NCBI GenBank assembly: GCA_963777775.1
Contig: CAVZRL010000005.1
Location: 558,001-622,000 of the forward strand
Source: WHSW01 sp963777775
GTDB lineage: Bacteria; Actinomycetota; Thermoleophilia; Solirubrobacterales; 70-9
Direction: 5' to 3'
DNA length: 64,000 nucleotides
A program made the translations under genes and the position numbers. The stretch's first letter is position 1, and every line of letters begins with the position of its first letter. A model generated the notes under the pieces. The model was not told the DNA's origin, ran no database searches, and saw nothing but the letters and a program-made list of their open reading frames with translations. Shown here piece by piece: positions 1 through 7,542 of this stretch.

Positions 1-209
1 TCATCTTGTCGCGCCCGCGCAGCCCGGTGACGCTGTCACGATCGGGCCCGCCGAACCAGTGGTTGACCCCGTCGTCGAGCTTCTTCTTGACCTTGAGACA
101 GACCGGCGCCTCCTGGCCGAGCGCCGGGCGCGCACCGGGCCCGGCCATCGCCAGGCAGGCGACCAGCGACGGCGAAGGTCGCCGCTGCCGACATCGGTGT
201 CCTTGACAT
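1..209 (-). pseudogene. N-terminal part of a secreted protein, frame-disrupted, cut by the window edge
   Basis: Two frames must be joined to make sense of this stretch. An ATG at 209 (or 194) opens MSAAATFAVA in one frame. The hydrophobic core then continues in a second frame as LVACLAMAGPGARPALG, followed by a mature-looking part starting QEAPVCLKVKKKLDDG and reaching VTGLRGRDKM at the window edge. That is a convincing Sec signal peptide with an Ala-X-Ala-like end, broken by a small indel within about 20 codons of the start. The function is unknown; the GG-D-x-D tail faintly recalls Gly/Asp calcium-binding repeats. The neighbouring gene shows the same kind of frame damage, so sequence error and real decay are both possible. 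Confidence 0.4.
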
Positions 210-236
210 GAACCGGCAACTTTTCCACACCGTCCG

Positions 237-3200
237 CTAACCCCCGGTCGCACTGAAAGGTGCGTAGGGACAGCTAGGCGATCGGGGCCGACGGTCGAAC
301 CGGCGCGCCGTGAGCAGGGCGGCTAGCCGGCGAGCAGCGCCCGCGCCGTCCGGCGCCGACCACGTTGCCCTTGCTCTCGCAGGCCCGCAGCGGCCCGAGA
401 CTGCGAGCTCGTGGGCGCGATGACGCCGGCCGGCGATCAGGTACAGCTCGGTCAGGTCACGGAGCGAGTCTCGCCGCGAGTAGAAGGTACTGGCTCGCGG
501 CGGCGAGCGCGACCGCCTCGCGGGCGAGCGCCTCCCCCTCCTCGCCCGTGACCGCGCCTCGCGAGCAGGAGCGCCCGCACGCCTCGTCGCTTGATCTGCC
601 ACTCCAGGTCGGCGGGGGCCGGCCACAGCATCGATCGCCTCGACCAAGGCGGCCAGCGTCCTCGAAGCGCCCCTGCTTGATACACCGACCCTGGGAAGGT
701 CGACAGCGACGGTCGAGAGGAACCAGCGGTCGTCGATCTCGCGGAACACTTCTTGCGCCTCGAGCATCGCCCGCTCGGCGGCCGCCGGATCGCCGCAAAG
801 CTGCTCGACATACCCGCCGAGCAGGCTGTGGACCCCCGCTTGCCAGCGGAGGCCGAGGTCGCGCGTCAGGCTCAGCCCGACCGCCATCCGTGCTCGCGCA
901 TCGTCGATCCGCCCGCCCATCGCCTCCTGAACCGCGAGGAACCCGTTCAGGTTCGCGGCCATGACGGGATTCTCGTCGGCCTCCGCGAGCACCCGCTCGA
1001 GCCGGGCAATCGCCTCCGGCACAGGCGTCGGCCCTTCGATCAGGCAGAAGCCGTACGCCCCCATCGCCCACGCCTCCTCGCGCCTGCTGCCCACACGTCG
1101 GGCGTGCTCGGCGGCAAGCTCGGTTGCGCGCCCGGCCTCCAGCAGCCGACCGGTGAGATAGAGGACGTCCGAGAGCGCGGTCCACGCTCGCGACAGCCCG
1201 GAGTCGTCGCCCAGGCCGGCGAGCTCCTCGATCGCCCGTTCCGTCTGCCGTTCGAGCTCGTCCGGATCGACGGAGGTGGGATCCGTGTAGAGGCTGAGGT
1301 TGCCGCGCTTGACCATCGCGCTCAACTCGGTCGCGCGGTCACCCGATTCGCGAGCTCGCTCTTCTGCCTGCGCGAGCGCCGCGTCGGCGCGTCGGATCTC
1401 GCCGATCTCGAACAGCGCGTAGCCGAGGTCGGAGCGCAGGCGAGGCGCCTCCGCCGCATCGTCCGGGAGCAGGGACGAGGCACGCTCGAGCAGGCCGACC
1501 GAGGCGGGCATGTCCCCCCGGCCGAAGGCGCGGCGCCCGGCGAGGGCGAGCAGGTCGGCAGCGCGGCCGGCCAGCTCGTGCTCCTGATCGCGACTCGCGC
1601 CCAGCTCGAGCTTCAGCCGATGCGCCTGCTCGAGGTGGTAACCCGCGATCTCGGCGTACTCGCTCGCTCCGTCCACTCCCTCGAGCCAATCGGCGAACTC
1701 CTGATGCAGGGACGCCCGCAGCGGCTTCGGGACGGCGCGGTAGGCCGCCTGCTGGATCAAAACGTGGCGGAAGCGCAGCGCGTCCTCCCCGTCGATCACC
1801 GACCGCGCCGGGCTCAGCATCTCCTTGCGAACGAGGGCCTCGAGATGGCGGGCGGCGAACGGACGGGCGCGCTCGGGAAGCAGGGTCGCCACCGCGCCCG
1901 CCCACAGCTCCTTGCCGATCACCGCCGCCCGCTCGACCGCCGCCCGCTCTCCCGGACCGAGCCGATCGAGCCGGGCCGCGAGGATGGCCTGGATCGTCGC
2001 CGGAATCGGGATCTCCCCTGCCGGAGGCCCCTCCTCGGCGAGCAGGGCGAGGATCTGCGAGAGGAAGAGCGGGTTCCCCTCCGCGACGTCCTGGACCCGT
2101 ACCCGCGTCGCCGCGTCGAGCTCGGGTGCGAGTCGATCGATCAGCTCCTCGGCCTCGGGGTCGGTGAGCCGCTCGAGCAGGAGCGAGCCGGTGTTCGGCT
2201 TGCCGACCGCCCAGGTCGGACGCTGCTCGAGCAGCTCCGGCCTGGCGAGGCAGAGGAGCAGGATCGGGACCCCGCGCCCCCGCTCGGCGAGGTACGCGAT
2301 CAGGTCGAGCAGGGTCGGTTCGGCCCAGTGGACGTCCTCGAAGACGACGACAACCGGCCGCTCTCGCGCAATCGACTCGAGCAGCCGCAGAAACGCGAGG
2401 AAGATCTCCTCGCGTCCGATCGAGGGATCGCCGGCGATCGCGTCGCCGACCGCCTCGGCGGCCGGGCCCTGGGCGCCGGACTCACCGAGGATCTCGCGCA
2501 AGGGCCAGAACGTGATTCCCTCGCCGTACGGAAGGCAGCGTCCGGCGAGGACCGTCGCCTCACCGGCCACCCGCCACGCCAGCTCCTGGCCCAGCCTCGA
2601 TTTGCCGATCCCGGGCGCACCCAGGATCGTGAACAGGTGGACGGTCCCCTCCGCCCGCACGCGGTCCACGGCGTCGTTCAGCTGACCGAGCTCTAGCTCG
2701 CGACCGATGAGCGGCGCGGCGGGAGGCTGCGACAGCGGCGCGGGCTTCGGCAGCAGCTCGACCAGGTGCCAGGCGGCTGGATGGTCGGCGGCCTCCATCC
2801 GAGCGGTCCCCCGCAGCAACGACCGGGTCTGCCCTGCGATCAGGACCTCCCCGTCCGCGGCATGGCTCGCGAGCCCGGCGGCTTCGGTGACTGGGGCGCC
2901 GGTCAGCGGGAGGTGGTTGCCGCGACTCGCGTCGACCAGGATCTCGCCGGTGGCGATGCCGCAGCGCGCCGCGTCCGGACGCGAGCTCAGCTCGGACGCT
3001 GCGTGCACCGCCCGCGCCGCATCGTCCTCGTGCGCCAGCGGAACGCCGAACGAGGCCATCAGCGTCGAGCCGAGAACGCTCTCGACCTTGCCGCCGTAGC
3101 GCTCGATCACTGCGGTCGTCGCCTCCAGCTCGCGCTGCTCGAGCTGCCGGCGCGCCTCCAGGTCCGCGGCGCCTTCGACCGCCCGCTCGAGGACCAGGAT

Positions 3201-4055
3201 CGTCACCGTCCTGCGGCTTTCCGCACCCGGCGGCGGTTCGACCCCGGCGGAGGGGCCGGTCCCGACCCCGGCGGGAGGCACGCGGCTTGGGGCCTCGAGC
3301 GCCGAGGACTGGAGCAGGATCGCGCGCTCGAGCTCCTGCAACGCGGGGCTTGGCGCGATGCCGAGCTCGTCCATGAGCATGCTGTGAGCCATTTTGTAGG
3401 CCTCGACCGCTTCGGCCTGACGCCCGGACCGGTACAGCGCCAGCATCAACTGGCCGCGCAGCCGCTCGCGCAGGGGATGCGTCTCGACCAGCGCCTCGAG
3501 CTCGCCGACGAGCGCAGCGTGGCGGCCGAGCGCCAGGTCGGCTTCGATCCGCTCCTCGACCGCGATCAGGCGCAGCTCCTCCAGCCGAGCGATCTCGGCC
3601 TGGGCGAATGGCTCGTAGGTGAAGTCCGCCAGCGCCGGGCCACGCCAGAGCTCGAGTGCGCGCTGCAGGCCCTCCGCGGCACCGCCGGGATCGCCCGCGT
3701 TGCGAGCCGCCACCGCCGCCGTCGATTGGTGCTCGAAGCGCTGCGCATCGAGTTCGCCCGCCCCGACGCGGATCAGGTATCCGCCCGCGCTCGCGGGGAG
3801 CACCGCGCTGGGTGCCCGCCGCTTGCGTTCCGGCTCGAGGATCCGTCGCAGTTGGGTGACATAGACCTGGAGCGCGTTGGCAGCGCTCGCCGGCGGCTGC
3901 GCGCCCCAGAGCTCGTCGATCAGCCTGTCCCTGGAGACGACCTCGCCCGCGTGCACCAGCAGGATCGCGAGCAGTGCCCGTTGCTTCGCCGCCGTCAGCG
4001 GGAGCGGCTGCCCCTGGTCCCGGACCTCGAGTGGCCCGAGGATGCGGAATTCCAT
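237..4055 (-). CDS. SARP/BTAD-type transcriptional regulator with cyclase-like, AAA ATPase and TPR domains; 3' end frameshifted
   Basis: This is a large cytoplasmic activator of the AfsR/SARP type. Residues 1-95 form an OmpR-like winged helix (MEFRILGPLEV..., SRDRLIDELWG). Residues 100-245 are the BTAD helical domain, and about 290-420 a degenerate class III nucleotide-cyclase-like domain. A STAND/AAA ATPase follows with Walker A GAPGIGKSR near residue 480 and Walker B VVVVFEDVHWA, then TPR-like helices from about 850. The ATG at 4055 has a GAGGGAGAG ribosome site. Below about position 710 the expected TPR sequence jumps between frames: KQGRFEDA, PADLEWQIKRRGVRALLLARRG, GEEGEALAREAVALAAASQ, DLTELYLIAGRR and GNVV lie in different frames. 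An original stop near 323 is likely. The target genes are unknown. Confidence 0.85.
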   Translation of the reverse strand: MEFRILGPLEVRDQGQPLPLTAAKQRALLAILLVHAGEVVSRDRLIDELWGAQPPASAANALQVYVTQLRRILEPERKRRAPSAVLPASAGGYLIRVGAGELDAQRFEHQSTAAVAARNAGDPGGAAEGLQRALELWRGPALADFTYEPFAQAEIARLEELRLIAVEERIEADLALGRHAALVGELEALVETHPLRERLRGQLMLALYRSGRQAEAVEAYKMAHSMLMDELGIAPSPALQELERAILLQSSALEAPSRVPPAGVGTGPSAGVEPPPGAESRRTVTILVLERAVEGAADLEARRQLEQRELEATTAVIERYGGKVESVLGSTLMASFGVPLAHEDDAARAVHAASELSSRPDAARCGIATGEILVDASRGNHLPLTGAPVTEAAGLASHAADGEVLIAGQTRSLLRGTARMEAADHPAAWHLVELLPKPAPLSQPPAAPLIGRELELGQLNDAVDRVRAEGTVHLFTILGAPGIGKSRLGQELAWRVAGEATVLAGRCLPYGEGITFWPLREILGESGAQGPAAEAVGDAIAGDPSIGREEIFLAFLRLLESIARERPVVVVFEDVHWAEPTLLDLIAYLAERGRGVPILLLCLARPELLEQRPTWAVGKPNTGSLLLERLTDPEAEELIDRLAPELDAATRVRVQDVAEGNPLFLSQILALLAEEGPPAGEIPIPATIQAILAARLDRLGPGERAAVERAAVIGKELWAGAVATLLPERARPFAARHLEALVRKEMLSPARSVIDGEDALRFRHVLIQQAAYRAVPKPLRASLHQEFADWLEGVDGASEYAEIAGYHLEQAHRLKLELGASRDQEHELAGRAADLLALAGRRAFGRGDMPASVGLLERASSLLPDDAAEAPRLRSDLGYALFEIGEIRRADAALAQAEERARESGDRATELSAMVKRGNLSLYTDPTSVDPDELERQTERAIEELAGLGDDSGLSRAWTALSDVLYLTGRLLEAGRATELAAEHARRVGSRREEAWAMGAYGFCLIEGPTPVPEAIARLERVLAEADENPVMAANLNGFLAVQEAMGGRIDDARARMAVGLSLTRDLGLRWQAGVHSLLGGYVEQLCGDPAAAERAMLEAQEVFREIDDRWFLSTVAVDLPRVGVSSRGASRTLAALVEAIDAVAGPRRPGVADQATRRAGAPAREARSRARRGRRSPARRSRSPPRASTFYSRRDSLRDLTELYLIAGRRHRAHELAVSGRCGPARARATWSAPDGAGAARRLAALLTARRFDRRPRSPSCPYAPFSATGG

Positions 4056-4081
4056 CGCTCTCCCTCGTCCCTCGCGGGAGT

Positions 4082-4087
4082 CCTATA
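4082..4087 (-). promoter_or_regulatory. Candidate -10 box (TATAGG) of the SARP gene
   Basis: Read on the minus strand, TATAGG sits 27 bases upstream of the ATG at 4055. The expected -35 position falls on the heptamer repeats at 4102-4130, so a regulator bound there could control this promoter. The call rests on motif and spacing only. Confidence 0.35.
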
Positions 4088-4101
4088 GAAAGCCGAGCCG
4101 G

Positions 4102-4130
4102 CTTAAGTGTGACTTAAGTCAGCCTTCGGT
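4102..4130. promoter_or_regulatory. Three heptamer direct repeats at 11-bp spacing, candidate SARP operator
   Basis: CTTAAGT occurs at 4102-4108 and 4113-4119, and the related CTTCGGT at 4124-4130, each exactly 11 bp after the last. SARP-family OmpR-like domains are known to bind heptamer direct repeats spaced by one helical turn. The repeats lie between the SARP gene (minus strand) and a small secreted-protein gene (plus strand), in the right place to control both. Autoregulation is inference. Confidence 0.5.
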
Positions 4131-4181
4131 GGCGCCGGACAAGGTGGCGACGGTCACCAACCAACCGGAAAGGACCCCACC

Positions 4182-4535
4182 ATGGGACACAGTCATTGGC
4201 CCCCTTCGATCGCGGTCGCGATCGTGCTCTGCGCGTCACTGGCGCTCGCCGCGCCGGCGCCGGCGGACACCGCCCTGCGGCGCGACGGCACCGAGGCCGA
4301 GAAGTTCGTCGCCAATCCACCCCCGGCCGGCGGCATCGTCCTGCGGCGCGACGGCTCGCGCGCGCAGCCGTACGCACCGGGCACCGCGCCGGTGCGGGAG
4401 CCGGGCCAGGGGCTCGGCCTCGGTACGGTCCTCGGCCTCGGGATCCTCGCCGTCACCGCCGCGGTCGGACTCGGCGCCACGAGCCGGCGGCGCAGCGCCG
4501 TTCGCCCGCCGGGCCGACAGGCCGCGGCCGGTTGA
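4182..4535 (+). CDS. Small secreted or membrane-anchored protein, unknown function
   Basis: The 117-residue product starts at an ATG preceded by GGAAAGGA. It opens with a signal peptide (AVAIVLCASLALAAPAPA) and then repeats a short unit: ALRRDGTEAEKFV, a PPPAGG spacer, and VLRRDGSRAQPYAP. A hydrophobic stretch (LGTVLGLGILAVTAAVGLG) follows near residues 78-97, with a basic tail GATSRRRSAV. It therefore probably sits in the membrane by its C-terminus, with the LRRDG repeats outside. It is divergent from the SARP gene and shares the heptamer-repeat region. I do not recognise the family. Confidence 0.6.
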   Translation: MGHSHWPPSIAVAIVLCASLALAAPAPADTALRRDGTEAEKFVANPPPAGGIVLRRDGSRAQPYAPGTAPVREPGQGLGLGTVLGLGILAVTAAVGLGATSRRRSAVRPPGRQAAAG

Positions 4536-4545
4536 CTGCGGCGGC

Positions 4546-5916
4546 TCAGCCAACCCGCCCGGGCACCCAGTCGGTGCCCGCGAGCGGGACCTTGGCCATC
4601 GCCGCCGCCTCGAGCGTGAGCGCGACCATGTCCTCGGGCTCGAGGTTGTGGACGTGGGACTTGCCGCAGGCGCGGGCAAGGGTCTGGGCCTCGAGCACCA
4701 TCGCGCGCAGGTAGTTGGCGAGTCGCCGGCCTCCCAGCTCGGGGTCGAAGCGGCTCGCCAGCTCCTGGTCCTGGGTCGAGATCCCGACCGGGTCGCGTCC
4801 CTCGTGCCAGTCGTCGTAGTAGCCGGCGGCGGTGCCGATCTGCTCGTACTCCCGCTCGAACTCGGGCGCGTTGTCGCCGAGGGCGACGACCGCAGCGACC
4901 CCGATCGAGGCGGCGTCGGCGCCAAGCGCGAGCGCCTTGGCGACGTCTGCCCCGCTCCTGATCCCCCCGGAGACGACCAGCTGCACCTCGCGGTGCATGT
5001 CGAGGTCCTGCAGCGAACGGACCGCCTCGGGGATCGCGGCCAGGATCGGAATCCCGACGTGCTCGATGAAGACCTCCTGGCTCGCGGCGGTGCCGCCCTC
5101 CATCCCGTCGAGCACGATCACGTCGGCACCCGCCTTGACCGCGAGGGCGACATCGAAGTAGGTGCGCGTGGCGCCGACCTTGACGTAGATCGGCTTCTCC
5201 CAGTCGGTGATCTCTCGCAACTCCTCGATCTTGATCTCGAGGTCGTCGGGGCCGGTCCAGTCGGGGTGCCGGCAGGCGCTGCGCTGGTCGATCCCCTTCG
5301 GTAGGTCGCGCATCTCCGCGACCCGGTCGGAGATCTTCTGGCCCAACAGCATGCCACCGCCGCCCGGCTTCGCCCCCTGGCCGACCACGACCTCGACCGC
5401 GTCGGCGCGGCGCAGGTCGTCGGGGTTCATCCCGTAGCGCGAAGGAAGGATCTGGTAGACGAGCTTGTCCGAGTGCTGGCGCTCCTCGGGCAGCATCCCG
5501 CCGTCGCCGGTCGTGGTCGAGGTGCCGACGGCGCTGGCGCCGCGGCCGAGCGCCTCCTTCGCCGGCGCCGAGAGCGCTCCGAAGCTCATCCCGGCAATCG
5601 TGATCGGGATCTCGAGCTCGATCGGTCGCTTCGCGAACCGGGTGCCGAGGGTGACGTCGGTCGCGCAGCGCTCCCGGTAGCCCTCGAGGGGGTAGCGCGA
5701 GACGCTGGCGCCGAGGAACAGCAGGTCGTCGAAGTGGGGCACCTTGCGCTTTGCCCCGAACCCGCGGATGTCGTAGATCCCCTCACGCGCCATCCGGTGG
5801 ATCTCGTGGATCACGCCGCGGTCGAAGAGGGCCGACTCGCGCAGGCCCGGGCGCCAGCGCCCTCCCAGCCCGGGCTGGAAGCCCTCCCGCTTGCTGAGCG
5901 CGTCGAACTCGGTCAT
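4546..5916 (-). CDS. glxD: FMN-binding glutamate synthase domain protein (GlxD / MgsC type)
   Basis: This 456-residue cytoplasmic flavoprotein matches the FMN/2-oxoglutarate-binding barrel of glutamate synthase. Typical stretches are GMSFGALS, a GTSTTTGDGG turn, GQGAKPGGGGML, IKVG-like YVKVGATRTY, and VIVLDGMEGGTAAS. The site that in GltB carries the three [3Fe-4S] cysteines reads YYDDWHEGRDPVGISTQ here, so those ligands are absent. The ATG at 5916 is chosen because it lies 10 bases after the upstream stop; the longer frame runs into another gene. It is the last gene of a glnT-glxB-glxC-glxD run. In methylamine users, homologues make N-methylglutamate; in rhizobia they are called Glx. The substrate is undecided. 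Confidence 0.85.
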   Translation of the reverse strand: MTEFDALSKREGFQPGLGGRWRPGLRESALFDRGVIHEIHRMAREGIYDIRGFGAKRKVPHFDDLLFLGASVSRYPLEGYRERCATDVTLGTRFAKRPIELEIPITIAGMSFGALSAPAKEALGRGASAVGTSTTTGDGGMLPEERQHSDKLVYQILPSRYGMNPDDLRRADAVEVVVGQGAKPGGGGMLLGQKISDRVAEMRDLPKGIDQRSACRHPDWTGPDDLEIKIEELREITDWEKPIYVKVGATRTYFDVALAVKAGADVIVLDGMEGGTAASQEVFIEHVGIPILAAIPEAVRSLQDLDMHREVQLVVSGGIRSGADVAKALALGADAASIGVAAVVALGDNAPEFEREYEQIGTAAGYYDDWHEGRDPVGISTQDQELASRFDPELGGRRLANYLRAMVLEAQTLARACGKSHVHNLEPEDMVALTLEAAAMAKVPLAGTDWVPGRVG

Positions 5917-5926
5917 CCGGCCCTTG

Positions 5927-6625
5927 TCAGTACTCGCCCGCGTTGTCGATCTGGAAGCTGTAGAGGCGCCGGGCCGAGCCGTAGCGCCGGAACTCGGCCG
6001 GGTCGAGGTCGACCTCGGCGCGCTCGAGCAGGTCCGCGAGCTGCGCCCGGTGCTCGTCCGCGATCGGCTTCTCGACGCAATCGGCACCCAGTCCCGCGAC
6101 CTCGCCTCGCACGTAGGCGCGCGTCTCGTAGATCGAGTCCCCGAGCCCGTCTCCCGCGTCGCCGCAGACGACCAGCGTCCCGCGCTGGGCGAGGAAGCCG
6201 CCGGCGTGGCCGATCGAGCCGCAGACGACGATCTCGGCCCCCTTCATCGAGATCCCGCAGCGAGCCGAGGCGCTGCCTCTGATCACCAGCAGGCCGCCGC
6301 GCGCGGTGGCTCCGGCCGACTGGCTGGCGTCGCCCTCGACGACCACCGTCCCCGACATCATGTTCTCCGCCACCCCGACCCCGCAGTTGCCCGCGATCCG
6401 CACCGTCGCGCGCTTGTTCATCCCGGCGCAGTAGTAGCCGACGTGGCCGTCGATCTCGACCTCCACCTCGGCGTCGAGGCCGGCTGCGATCGAGTGCGCT
6501 CCGTCGGGATTCAGGACCCGCCACCGTGGGGGACCTCCGTCGAGCTCGTGCAGGCGCTGGTTCAGCTCCCGGACGCTGGTCGTCGCCAGGTCGACCTCCT
6601 CGACCGCGAGCTCGGTCGCGCTCAC
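5927..6625 (-). CDS. glxC: GXGXG-motif glutamate synthase subunit (GlxC / MgsB type)
   Basis: The 232-residue protein corresponds to the C-terminal GXGXG beta-helix of glutamate synthase, here a separate subunit. Repeated Gly-rich turns are visible: IDGHVGYYCAGMNKRATV, GNCGVGVAENMMSGTVVVEG, GGLLVIRGSASARCGISMKG and VCGSIGHAGGFLAQRGTLVV. The family uses this domain structurally, to hold amidotransferase and synthase parts together. The start overlaps the stop of glxB by 4 nt (6622-6625), which indicates translational coupling. A helical tail (DEHRAQLADLLERAEVDLDP) follows the repeat. Confidence 0.85.
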   Translation of the reverse strand: MSATELAVEEVDLATTSVRELNQRLHELDGGPPRWRVLNPDGAHSIAAGLDAEVEVEIDGHVGYYCAGMNKRATVRIAGNCGVGVAENMMSGTVVVEGDASQSAGATARGGLLVIRGSASARCGISMKGAEIVVCGSIGHAGGFLAQRGTLVVCGDAGDGLGDSIYETRAYVRGEVAGLGADCVEKPIADEHRAQLADLLERAEVDLDPAEFRRYGSARRLYSFQIDNAGEY

Positions 6626-7530
6626 GCGACCACCGCCCGATCCCAGGAGTAGACGCGGCCCGGCTCCGGCTCCCAGACCTGAGCCTGGTCGGCCCCGGGC
6701 AGGACCGCGATCGCCCGATACTCGGACGCCATCGCCACCCAGTCCTCGGTCTCCGCCATCACCGCCGGCTTGCAGGCGATCGGATCGCGGAGGACGGCGA
6801 ACCCGTGCGCGGTGCCGACGGCGAAGGTGTAGAAGCCGTCGAGGTCATCGAGGCAGCCGCGCAGAGCCGTCTCGATGTCGTCGCCCTCCCGCAGGCGCCA
6901 GGTCAGGTACCCGGCGGCGACCTCGGAATCGTTGTCGGTCTGGAACTCGATTCCCTGGTGGCGCAACATCCGCCGCAGCCTGTTGTGGTTGGAGAGCGAG
7001 CCGTTGTGGACCAGGCAGAGGTCGAGCCCGGTCGAGAACGGATGCGAGTGCTCGGTCGTCACCCGGCTCTCGGTCGCCATCCGGGTGTGCCCCAGCGCGT
7101 GCGAGCCCGCGATTCCGGCGAGCTCGAATCGCTCCACGAACAGGCGCGGGTCGATCGCTTCCTTGTAGATCTCGATCCGGCTTCCGATGCTCATAACGCG
7201 CAGCTCCGGGCGGCGCTCGGCGAGCCAGGCCTGGATTGCGTCACCGTCGCCGGGGACGACGAACAGCGCGTGCGAGGCGCGCAGTTCGGGCCCCGCCTCA
7301 GCGCCGAACGCCTCGGCCAGCTCGCCTGCCAGCTCACGCCACGGCGGCCCGGGTACGGGGGAGAACAGCGACACCTTGCAGGATCCCGCCGGCGCGGGGT
7401 CGCGGTAGAAGGCGACCCCGGCACTGTCAGGCCCGCGGTCGGCGAGCTGGCAGAGCATCGCGCTCAGGTGAGCGCCGAGTTGCTCCTCGATCGAGCCCGA
7501 CTTGCTGAACAGACCGGCGATCCCGCACAT
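6622..7530 (-). CDS. glxB: Class II glutamine amidotransferase (GlxB / MgsA type)
   Basis: The 302-residue protein starts MCGIAGLFSKSG, so Cys2 becomes the N-terminal nucleophile of an Ntn-type glutaminase after Met removal. Other family marks are HTRMATESRVTTEHSHPF, a substrate-binding region with VHNGSLSNHNRLRR, and NDSEVAAGYL. It should release ammonia (or methylamine from gamma-glutamylmethylamide) from an amide donor and pass it to the glxC/glxD subunits. It lies 12 bases downstream of the GlnT-type synthetase that could make that amide. The start is fixed by the conserved MCGI. Confidence 0.88.
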   Translation of the reverse strand: MCGIAGLFSKSGSIEEQLGAHLSAMLCQLADRGPDSAGVAFYRDPAPAGSCKVSLFSPVPGPPWRELAGELAEAFGAEAGPELRASHALFVVPGDGDAIQAWLAERRPELRVMSIGSRIEIYKEAIDPRLFVERFELAGIAGSHALGHTRMATESRVTTEHSHPFSTGLDLCLVHNGSLSNHNRLRRMLRHQGIEFQTDNDSEVAAGYLTWRLREGDDIETALRGCLDDLDGFYTFAVGTAHGFAVLRDPIACKPAVMAETEDWVAMASEYRAIAVLPGADQAQVWEPEPGRVYSWDRAVVA

Positions 7531-7542
7531 GAGCGCATCCTC

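Noticed and set aside
753..2696. 647-codon frame on the plus strand
   Set aside because: It is antisense to the SARP gene, Arg/Pro-rich without any domain, and arises from codon bias at high G+C.
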